Shown here piece after piece: positions 8,825 to 16,231 of a DNA stretch of 34,707 bases (position 1 is the first letter of the stretch; the number at the start of each line of letters is the position of its first letter). The DNA is from an uncultured Clostridia bacterium. GTDB lineage: Bacteria; Bacillota; Clostridia; TANB77; CAG-508. Below the pieces are notes generated by a model that saw only the letters and a program-made list of their open reading frames with translations, did no database searches and was not told the origin of the DNA. Where the stretch lies: the NCBI GenBank assembly GCA_944393435.1, contig CALYAE010000094.1, forward strand, positions 1-34,707, given 5' to 3'. The position numbers were made by a program, and so were the translations under genes.

Positions 8825-8880
8825 ATATGCTTTTGTGTTAGAGGAAGAAAATTCTTAAGAGCAAAGGCATATTCTTTTTT
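8825..8880 (+). terminator. Hairpin between lemA and htpX, likely partial terminator
   Basis: ATATGCTTTTGT pairs with GCAAAGGCATAT (including a G-U pair), followed by TCTTTTTT. It sits 7 bases after lemA and ends about 17 bases before the htpX start. It may lower htpX expression relative to lemA. Confidence 0.6.
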
Positions 8881-8897
8881 CAATATGGAGGACACTT

Positions 8898-9797
8898 ATG
8901 TACGAGGATATTCGAAAAAATAAAATAAAAACTGGACTTATCATTGCAATTTTTATTTTGGTTATTACTCTTATTATTTATTATATTTGTATGGCTTTTG
9001 ATTTGGGTGCGTTTTCCATTGTCATTGCACTTATAGTATCTATTTTATCAGCTTGGAGTTCTTATTATTATAGTGACAAAATTATTTTATCCTTAAATAA
9101 GGCTCGCCCTGCTACTCATGAAGAAAATCAGCAACTTGTCAATATTTTAGATGGTTTAATGGTTTCTTCTGGCATGCAGTCAAAACCTAAATTATACGTA
9201 GTTGACGACCCGCAGCCCAATGCTTTTGCAACTGGTAGAAATCCGGAAAATTCTGTTATTTGTGTGACTTCTGGTTTGCTAGATAAATTAGATTATTATG
9301 AGTTAGAAGGTGTTGTAGCACATGAGCTTGCCCATATTAAAAACTATGATATCCGCCTTTCAGCCATTGTAACTGTGATGGTTGGATTCATCGTAATGCT
9401 TTCTGATTTTGTTTCTCGAATGTTTTTTTGGGGAAGTTTTAAAGACGATGATCGTGATAGCAGAGGGAATATAATTTTTATGCTAACAGGATTAATTGCT
9501 GTTATCTTGGCTCCTATTTTTGGGCAACTTATGAAACTTGCCATTTCTAGAAAAAGAGAATATTTGGCAGACAGTACTGCTGTTGAGTTTACAAGAAATC
9601 CTGATGGATTAATTTCCGCATTAGAGAAAATAGATAGTGACCCAAATCAGTTAAAAACGGCTAACAATTCTACTGCACATATGTATTTTATGAATCCCTT
9701 TAAAAAAGGACGAGGTAATAAGAAAAGTGCAACTAGCATTTGGTCTACCCACCCTGCCACAGAAGATAGAATTGCAGCTTTAAGAAATTTAAAATAA
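8898..9797 (+). CDS. htpX: HtpX-like M48 family membrane zinc protease
   Basis: Membrane-bound metalloprotease involved in quality control of membrane proteins. It has two N-terminal helices (about 12-34 and 37-55), then the M48 catalytic domain. The zinc motif AHELAH gives His142, Glu143 and His146; the third ligand is Glu221 in SRKREYLADSTAVEF. Two further helices lie between these motifs at about 155-178 and 191-212. The C-terminus has WSTHPATEDRIAALR, a standard HtpX ending. Its 299 residues are normal. Start is ATG at 8898, with GGAGG eight bases upstream. It is co-oriented with lemA and converges on tatD. Confidence 0.95.
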   Translation: MYEDIRKNKIKTGLIIAIFILVITLIIYYICMAFDLGAFSIVIALIVSILSAWSSYYYSDKIILSLNKARPATHEENQQLVNILDGLMVSSGMQSKPKLYVVDDPQPNAFATGRNPENSVICVTSGLLDKLDYYELEGVVAHELAHIKNYDIRLSAIVTVMVGFIVMLSDFVSRMFFWGSFKDDDRDSRGNIIFMLTGLIAVILAPIFGQLMKLAISRKREYLADSTAVEFTRNPDGLISALEKIDSDPNQLKTANNSTAHMYFMNPFKKGRGNKKSATSIWSTHPATEDRIAALRNLK

Positions 9798-9815
9798 AAT
9801 TAGTAACATTCTTTT

Positions 9816-9864
9816 AAAAATGCAAAGTGTATCTACAAAATTTGTAGAATACGCTTTGCATTTT
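9816..9864. terminator. Bidirectional hairpin between htpX and tatD
   Basis: AAAATGCAAAG...CTACAAA pairs with TTTGTAG...CTTTGCATTTT. The hairpin lies at the convergent 3' ends and includes the last codons and stop of tatD. A- and T-rich flanks on both sides suit termination in both directions. Confidence 0.6.
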
Positions 9865-10652
9865 CTAAAGTAGCTTTTGCTACTTCTTCTATGGTAATCT
9901 GCTTTACTTCTGCAATTTTCTGTGCTATATATTCTAAGTTTCTCGAATCATTCCTTGTTCCACGTTTTGGCTCTGGAGCAAGATATGGACTATCTGTTTC
10001 AATTAGCATTCTATCTAAAGGAACGGTCATAATTGCTTCCTGTGCATTTTTGGCGTTTTTAAAAGTAATTGGTCCAGCAAAAGAGATATAAAACCCTAAT
10101 TTTAGCCCTTCTTTTATTAAGTCTAAGTTTAGTGGACAACAGTGGAAAATTCCGTTTTTTTACTGGCTTTTCTTCCCCTTTTAAAATTTCCAAAGTGTCA
10201 TAGATAGCTTCTCTTGTATGGATGACAATTGGTAAGCCTAACTTATTTGCTAGTTTGATTTGTTTTTGAAACGTTATTTTTTGGTTTTCTTTATTTTCTT
10301 TGTTCCAATAATAGTCTAACCCTATCTCCCCAATTGCTACTACTTTTTCTTGTTTGGCTAAAGTTTCTATTTGTCGTAATTGTTCTTGTAGTTGATTTTC
10401 AAAAATTCTACTTTCCTGCTTTTCTTCTTTTGCATGATGACATTGTGGTATATCATTTGGTGAAATTCCTACAATGGCATAAACAAAATCCTCTGTTTTT
10501 GCAATTTGTACTGCTTTTTTGGAAGATTCTACGCTATAACCTGCACAAATTACTTTTTTTACATGGCTATTATAAATTTGCTTCAATATTTCTTGTCTAT
10601 CTGCATCAAATTTTTCATCATTATAATGCGCATGTGAATCAAAAAATTCCAT
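9833..10652 (-). CDS. tatD: TatD family metal-dependent hydrolase, interrupted by a frameshift
   Basis: TatD-type deoxyribonuclease with a TIM-barrel fold. The first part has FFDSHAHYNDEKF with the metal-binding HxH, AIGEIGLDYYW with the bridging Glu, and LPIVIHTREA. The frame is then lost at the seven-A run (plus-strand T7 at 10155-10161). Removing one A restores VKNGIFHCCPLNLDL, corresponding to the family's KGIxHCFSG stretch, then GFYISFAGPITFK and LIETDSPYLAPEPKRGTRN with the last metal-site Asp, through to the stop at 9833. Without repair the protein loses the catalytic C-terminal third. The start is ATG at 10652 with AGAGGA upstream; an earlier in-frame GTG lies before the ribosome site. 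It is the last gene of the run from the WG-repeat protein. A single homopolymer error is the likeliest cause. Confidence 0.88.
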
Positions 10653-10696
10653 TTTAGCTTTTCCTCTCACATTTGTTTTATAACCAATTGGTTATT

Positions 10697-11074
10697 TCAA
10701 GAAAATAATACTACAAAAGATGCTACTGCAATTTCTTTTAAATGAGAAATGCTTAAATCCATAGAGATGATATTTGGTATTTTTAGCTTTTCTATATGAA
10801 CAATTGGCTTTCCTGTTTCTAAATTTTCAACTTCGATTTTCGTTAAAATGTCATCTTCTTCTTGCTTGATTTTATCAGAAAGCGCTTTAAAAATTGCTTC
10901 TTTTGCGGCAAATCTTGCTGCATAATGTTGATACTTCATTTGATTGTGAGATTCACAATAAGCAATCTCATTTTCCGTATATACATTTTTCAAAAAGTTT
11001 TTTCCTTGTCTTTCAATTGCTTCTTGAATTCTAGATACTTCTATGATATCAATCCCTGTTTGTATTTGCATCAT
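10697..11074 (-). CDS. acpS: Holo-[acyl-carrier-protein] synthase
   Basis: Transfers 4'-phosphopantetheine from coenzyme A to acyl carrier protein, activating it for fatty acid synthesis. The 125 residues match the AcpS family. GIDIIEVSRI has the Mg-binding Asp9, YTENEIAYCES follows, then the diagnostic ARFAAKEAIFKAL, and SISHLKEIAVASFVV at the C-terminus. The start is ATG at 11074 (or the next codon, also ATG) with AAGGAAG upstream. It lies between an unknown membrane-anchored protein and tatD in a same-strand run with short gaps of 34 and 44 bases. Confidence 0.95.
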   Translation of the reverse strand: MMQIQTGIDIIEVSRIQEAIERQGKNFLKNVYTENEIAYCESHNQMKYQHYAARFAAKEAIFKALSDKIKQEEDDILTKIEVENLETGKPIVHIEKLKIPNIISMDLSISHLKEIAVASFVVLFS

Positions 11075-11108
11075 TTTTACTTCCTTTTTTCATAGTACAA
11101 TAGTATCA

Positions 11109-12344
11109 TTATTTTGTGCCGAAAATAATCCATAAATTGATTAAATTGACAATAACCATAATGCTAATAATCATGATTAGCCAATTATTGTGTTTATTAT
11201 TTTTAGAAATTTCATATTCTTTATATAATAAATCATACTCACTTTTTAGTTTTAGGAAAGCCTCTTCTAAATTTTGCTCTTTTTTATAATATCGGTCTAG
11301 CATTTCTCCTTTTGTATCATTGGTAACTTCATAAATCCAGTCTTTTTTTACAAAATCTAAAAACTCTTCTTTAACTTTATCAAATTTTTGAGATTTCTGA
11401 AATTCATAATTTAATTTTTTCAAGTAGATTTTTTGGTGTAGATGATATAAAAAGTGATATAAGCCCTGATGTTCAAATTCAAATAAAAGTTTTGTATAAT
11501 TTTCAATATTACTTTCAGAAGTAAGAAGAACTGTGCTATTAGGCGAAAAACCATAATAACTATATTTTTCTTTTAAAACGGATTGCTTATCATCTAATTG
11601 ATCATTCATTTGCTCGCTAGCTGGTTTTAAAGTTCTATATTTTTCAAATTCTTTTTCTAGTAAAAGGATATCTGTATGTTCATTCCAACTATTTTGATCT
11701 AAACAGGTATAACTGTAAGCAATTAGTTTTTCTGTATCCATATTCATTTTACTTGCTAAAATATTAGGGCCTGCAAGTTCCTGCAAAAAATCTAAAAAAT
11801 TTTCCATATTGTTAAATTTTTTGGTTTGAATTTTAATCGCTTCTTGTGTTTTAGATGGTAGGGCTTTAGACTGAATATCTTTAAATTTGTAGTTAAAATT
11901 TAATACATCAGAAAAGCTACTACCACTATCTAATACTGTTTTTATGAGTAAGAAGCAAATCCCTGTATGGAAACAAACAATTTCGACCTTTTCCATATCA
12001 AAAAAGATGCCATTTTTTTCCCCTATTTTGCCTGGTATATCTTCTTCTAATTGATATTCAAAAAATGCTGCTTTCTTTTTGGCTAAAACAGTGGCTTTCA
12101 TTTTTAGATCCATTTTCTCATAGTTTTTGATAGCTTCCTTATTTAGATCCAAAGACCAAAATAGTTTATCTTTAATTTCTGGCAAAAAGTAGGATTCCAT
12201 TTCCACATCTTTTTTGCGATCAAATAATTTCAGATTGCATTTTTTGTTCTTTAATAAACCATAAAGATAATCCTTATATTGCTTTTGTTCTATAATATAG
12301 GGGTAAATAAAATAAGTATATTGGTATTTTGTCTTTAGTTCCAT
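11109..12344 (-). CDS. Unknown protein with a single C-terminal membrane helix
   Basis: I do not recognise this 411-residue protein. It has no signal peptide. The body is mostly charged and helical, rich in Lys, Glu, Phe and Tyr, with KTKYQYTYFIYPYIIEQ at the N-terminus. A middle segment GKIGEKNGIFFDMEKVEI is followed by CFHTGICFLLIKTVLDSG. A long charged stretch near 330-380 may be coiled coil, and a final hydrophobic helix lies at about 386-408. That topology, a soluble domain plus a C-terminal anchor, loosely recalls CorA or Rmd1/YagE proteins, but no signature of either is seen. Start is ATG at 12344, with AAGGAG beginning at the stop of the preceding WG-repeat gene. The 18-base gap suggests co-expression with it. 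Confidence 0.75.
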   Translation of the reverse strand: MELKTKYQYTYFIYPYIIEQKQYKDYLYGLLKNKKCNLKLFDRKKDVEMESYFLPEIKDKLFWSLDLNKEAIKNYEKMDLKMKATVLAKKKAAFFEYQLEEDIPGKIGEKNGIFFDMEKVEIVCFHTGICFLLIKTVLDSGSSFSDVLNFNYKFKDIQSKALPSKTQEAIKIQTKKFNNMENFLDFLQELAGPNILASKMNMDTEKLIAYSYTCLDQNSWNEHTDILLLEKEFEKYRTLKPASEQMNDQLDDKQSVLKEKYSYYGFSPNSTVLLTSESNIENYTKLLFEFEHQGLYHFLYHLHQKIYLKKLNYEFQKSQKFDKVKEEFLDFVKKDWIYEVTNDTKGEMLDRYYKKEQNLEEAFLKLKSEYDLLYKEYEISKNNKHNNWLIMIISIMVIVNLINLWIIFGTK

Positions 12345-12362
12345 TTCTTCTAAACTCCTTTT

Positions 12363-13889
12363 TTACTCATCTGTATAGTAGTTCAAGTTTAAATCTTCTC
12401 CTCTATGCCATTTATGAATAAATTCTATTACTAAATTGTTTTCCAACTCATAAGCTGGAGCAATTACTACTTGACCCGTAGAATCAATACAGCCCCATAA
12501 TCCATTTTGTTTAATACTACTATAACCAAATTCATTTTGTTCTGTGGCATCATCATAAATGTAATCTACTACTACAATTCCTTCTTTGTTTACATAGCCA
12601 TATTTTCCATTTTTTTTATCTAAAAATAGGGTATTGGCTGTTAGTAATTCTGTGTTTGTTTTTTCTTCAAATTTGAAATTATAATATTTGTATTCTCCAT
12701 CTACTCTAATTTTCATGTAGCCATTTTCTGTGTTTAGTTCTGATAAAATGCCAGATAATTTTACGGAAAAATCATTTCCTATAAAATCTGTATTTGTTTG
12801 CTTTTCTTTGGTTCCTTCTAAAAATCCTGCTTCTTGCCTATAAATCAAGCTCTCATAACTTGGTTTTAGGAGTACTTCTCCTGATAAATTCATAACACCA
12901 TATTGGTTATCTTCTTGAAAGATGTAATTTTCGTCAAATAGATAACTCATATCTTGGTATTTTAGTGCGATTTTTGTTTCACCTTTTAAATTCATAACAC
13001 CATATTGATTATCTTTTTCTATAATGACATTTTCTCCATTGATGGAAATTACTTCATCAAATTTGCCTTTTAAATATGCATTACCCTCTTTATCTACAAT
13101 TTGCCATTTTCCATCTTCTTTTACTACATATTTTCCATCTCCATAAATGGTTTTGATATCTTCATATTTTGGCTCTATTGCAACTGTTTTATCATAACTT
13201 ACAACCCCAACATTATTTTTAGTATCTGTAACAATATAACCATCTTCTTTTCTATCTGAAATTGGTTTGATTGCTTTATACTCATTTTGTGCAATTATAG
13301 AACCAATATTATCTACTAAGCCATATTTTGCATCTTTTTTTGTTAAAATAGTATTTTCTACCCCTTTTAGTGTTTCAATTTCCTCATATTCACATGGTAA
13401 AAGCTCTTTTCCTTTAAAGTCTACTAATCCAAATTTTCCATCTTTGGAAACTAATAACACATCATTTTCATACCATAAATTATTACTTGCATCATAATTT
13501 TCTAAGGCTTGTACTGTATCATAACCAGTAATTACTTCTTCCCCTTTTGCATTAATTACTTTTGTTTTGAAGGTATTATTTTGATAGTTTACATCATAAG
13601 TGCATAAGAATACCTCTTTGGTAGAATCTGGGATAATGATGGTTTCCTCATATTCTGGCTCAATTACAATTTCTCCCTTAGAGTTAATCACTCCCCATTT
13701 TCCATTTGTGTATACTGTAAAGTAGGCATTTGCTACTGTTTTTTCTTGCGTTTTTCCTGCACCTTTTGCTAGTTTGCTGATTCCTACCACTACCATAATG
13801 ATAACAGCAATAGCAATGATGACAGCTACTACTTTTTTGATATTTAGCTTTGGTGCTCCCCCTTCATATCTTCGACCTTTACTTGCCAT
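12363..13889 (-). CDS. WG-repeat protein with N-terminal membrane anchor
   Basis: Predicted surface-exposed beta-rich protein. Positively charged residues (ASKGRRYEGG) precede one helix at about 20-42, so most of the chain should lie outside. About ten WG (PF14903-like) repeats follow, each with an aromatic-Gly pair and a GxxxxxxxY spacing. Examples are WGVINSKGEIVIEPEYE, FGLVDFKGKELLPCEYE, YGVMNLSGEVLLKPSYE, YGYVNKEGIVVVDYIYD and WGCIDSTGQVVIAPAYE. WG proteins are common in Clostridia and generally of unknown function, perhaps ligand or wall binding. The start is ATG at 13889, with GGAGGG eight bases upstream; the TTG 15 bases earlier overlaps that site. It heads the run toward acpS and tatD. 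Confidence 0.88.
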   Translation of the reverse strand: MASKGRRYEGGAPKLNIKKVVAVIIAIAVIIMVVVGISKLAKGAGKTQEKTVANAYFTVYTNGKWGVINSKGEIVIEPEYEETIIIPDSTKEVFLCTYDVNYQNNTFKTKVINAKGEEVITGYDTVQALENYDASNNLWYENDVLLVSKDGKFGLVDFKGKELLPCEYEEIETLKGVENTILTKKDAKYGLVDNIGSIIAQNEYKAIKPISDRKEDGYIVTDTKNNVGVVSYDKTVAIEPKYEDIKTIYGDGKYVVKEDGKWQIVDKEGNAYLKGKFDEVISINGENVIIEKDNQYGVMNLKGETKIALKYQDMSYLFDENYIFQEDNQYGVMNLSGEVLLKPSYESLIYRQEAGFLEGTKEKQTNTDFIGNDFSVKLSGILSELNTENGYMKIRVDGEYKYYNFKFEEKTNTELLTANTLFLDKKNGKYGYVNKEGIVVVDYIYDDATEQNEFGYSSIKQNGLWGCIDSTGQVVIAPAYELENNLVIEFIHKWHRGEDLNLNYYTDE

Positions 13890-13933
13890 ATTGTTTCCCT
13901 CCAATGCTTTACTATGTATTTTATTTTATAAAA

Positions 13934-13968
13934 ATATAGTATAGCCTTATTTAATAGCTATACTATAT
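13934..13968 (-). terminator. Terminator after the prepilin-like gene
   Basis: A perfect 12-base stem, ATATAGTATAGC with GCTATACTATAT, surrounds an 11-base loop. On the minus strand it is followed by TTTTATAAAAT. It lies 52 bases after the prepilin-like gene and ahead of the WG-repeat gene. Confidence 0.75.
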
Positions 13969-14019
13969 CATATTTTTGTGTGTAATGACAAGGAATATGG
14001 GAAAAATTTTGATATTTTA

Positions 14020-16231
14020 CTATGTGCCTAAGGTGTATGGATCTCCTTCCTCTCCTGTTCCGCCTGTTACCTTGATTCCAGAGTTCAGAGTGAAAATAGG
14101 GCGTAAACCGTGGCTATTGCTGTTGGAGTTCACACTGCCAAAGCCGCCAACTCTAGTGACGTAGCACAAGCTGTCTTCGTTGAGGTAGAGGATGTTGCCG
14201 CTGGTCATTCACGAGGCGCACGTAGAATTGGCTGTAAGTAGAGTGAGAGCCAACATAGCGAGAGGCGAGCCAGTAATACTCATTTATAGCCTCTATCCCT
14301 AAATCTTCCATCTGATTATAATCTGTTAAGTAATTATCATCTTCATCTCTTAATTTTCCATTGTAATCTTCCATATAACTATAACTACTTGTAAAATATC
14401 CACTCTGGGCATTCTTATTATTTGGCACACTTCCTACACTTCTTGCACTACTTGAGTATGTCGTATTCCTATATGCTTCTGCTCTTGTATTTAATCTACT
14501 AATCGCATTGTTATAATTATTCATGGCTGTATTAAAATCTGTTGTACTAGTTGAATTTCCCCTTCCATTTCCTAGTTCTACTTTTTCCACTGTCTCCATT
14601 GTGATAATCTGCACTCCATATCCTGAACTTGCATCATATAATACTACACACGTTCTTCTTGTATTGTTTTTATCATAGTAATATACATAATCCCCTTCTT
14701 TTAAGGTACTTTCTGCTGTTGGATAACTTTTGGTTGCTTGTGTTACCGCTGTTCCTATTTTTTCATTTCCTGCTCTATCTGTTACAATTACTCTTAAATA
14801 ATAGGTCGTTCCATCTGCTAATCCTGTATAAGTATAGTTATAACTGCTCGCTGTACTGTTTTTCGTTGCTACTGTCGTAAATCCTGAGGTACTACTTGTT
14901 GTGCTTCTTTGGAATGCATAACTATATACTCCTGATGTAGCGTCTGCACCACTTGCTTTTACTGTAATACTATCTTCATCATAACTGGTTACTGTTATAC
15001 TTGCTGTACTTGGCGCTGTTCTGTCTTTATTTACTACCTGTGTTTTTGCTGCTGATACATTTCCTGCTTTATCTATTGTATAAGCTGTTACTGTACTTGT
15101 TCCATTGGTACTAATTGTAATACTTGCACTTGTTGTTCCTGATGCTGTGGTCGTTTCTGCTATTGTTTGTGCTCCACTTACACTATATCTTATTTTATCT
15201 GCACCGCTTTCATTATCACTTCCTGCTGTTATACTTACTGTTACATCGGATTTATAATAACTATTATTTCCGCTTGTTCCTGATGGTGTGATGCTTGGTG
15301 CATCTGGATTTCTTTCATCTTTTATCTCTACACTTGCTGGGCTTGCTTCATTTATTCCATCATACAATCTTCCATATACGGTTTGTCCGTGTGTTAAACC
15401 TATAATTTCTTCTCCACTTGTGATTTCTGTCCACTGTCCTTCTACACCTATTCTATATTCTAAGTGGTAACTTGTATCAAGACTATTGTTTCTGATGACA
15501 ATGCTTGCAGTTCCATCTCCTTGCCATTGGTATGCATCAAATTCTATGGTTCCTACTTCTAACTCTCCTGTTCTATCACTGGTTGTTTTACTTGTGCTTC
15601 CTTCTTTTGTTGTAACTGTTACTCTAATATCATAGATTTGATTGCCAGCTAGCCCTGTAATATTGCAAGTATTGTTTTTACTTTCTTCTGCTAGCTTCCA
15701 GCTATTATCGTCTTCTCCTTCTTTTCGATATTCGTATTTGTAGGTTGCATCTTCTGCGTTTACCGTTTCTACTTCTACACTGATACTATTGGTTGTTCTA
15801 TTAGTTACTTTGATATTTCTGATTCTTGGTCCATCTTCTGTTCCTACATAGCCTATTTCTACGTCTGTTGGGTTTTTACTATCTGGGATTGGCTTAATTT
15901 CAAAGATATATCCATCATCTGTTGTTATTTCATAACTTCCATCATCATTTTTTACAATATCCTCTTCACTTGCAATTCCATCTTGTACAATTTGGTCTAG
16001 ATAGTCTTCTAAATTAAATTCTCCCTGATTTTTTAGATACACTGATAGTTTTGAAAGTTCTAGTGCTTCTTGTATTTGTGCTATCTTTGTTTTTTCTTCT
16101 GCTTCTTTTGCAGTCTTAAAAATTCCATTATCTCCTAATAAAAAATTAATGGAAATGGCTGCTAAAATTAATAACACCACTAGGGTCACTACTAACGCAA
16201 TTAAGGTGATTCCGTGTTTATTTTTTATAAT
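14020..16231 (-). CDS. Prepilin-like surface protein with FN3/Ig repeats and DUF6273-type tail (frameshifted; non-standard start)
   Basis: Large exported protein of about 736 residues. Reading upstream of the first GTG gives KNKHGITLIALVVTLVVLL, a type IV prepilin-type signal with cleavage after Gly, then LLGDNGIFKTAKEAEEKT, as in pilin-like proteins of Clostridia. The only codons in place for a start are ATT (16229-16231) or ATA (16226-16228), behind AAGGAAG and overlapping the spoIIE stop; ATA sits where ATG would be expected in a KNKHG-type N-terminus. Next come FN3-like and Ig-like domains (DRTGELEV; TPSGTSGNNSYYKSDVTVSI; TAYTIDKAGNVSAAKT; TYYLRVIVTDRAGN), then a DUF6273-like tail with YYWLASRYV. 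One extra C (plus-strand GG at 14203-14204) breaks the frame. Correcting it gives VRLVNDSGNILYLNEDSLCY through SNSNSHGLRPIFTL to GEEGDPYTLGT and the stop at 14020. The tail is a candidate hypervariable region. Confidence 0.8.
14085..14275 (-). other. Candidate DGR-type variable region in the tail of the prepilin-like gene
   Basis: Over 210 bases from 14283 down to about 14074, hand counting gives about 106 G+C (50%), while the flanking gene is clearly AT-rich. Between the fixed TGGCTCGCCTCTCGC and GGTTTACGCCC ends, codons are dominated by the NNC form (GGC, CAC, TAC, AGC, CTC, GAC, TGC, GTC). That is the outcome expected if AAC codons of a template are mutated at their adenines. The protein fold position (C-terminal, W-L-A-S-R start, N/S-rich G-L-R-P end) fits C-type-lectin-like variable domains. 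No reverse transcriptase or template copy lies in the window, so this is inference. Confidence 0.45.

Noticed and set aside
9833..10030. Separate 65-residue gene
   Set aside because: It is the C-terminal part of TatD (ETDSPYLAPEPKRG) displaced by a single-base frameshift.
13934..13968. TATACT inside the hairpin as a -10 promoter for the WG-repeat gene
   Set aside because: No acceptable -35 lies 16-18 bases upstream; the perfect stem and following T tract fit a terminator better.
14020..14208. Separate 62-residue gene after the prepilin-like gene
   Set aside because: It is the natural continuation of the preceding protein after correcting one base; its own start lacks a ribosome site.
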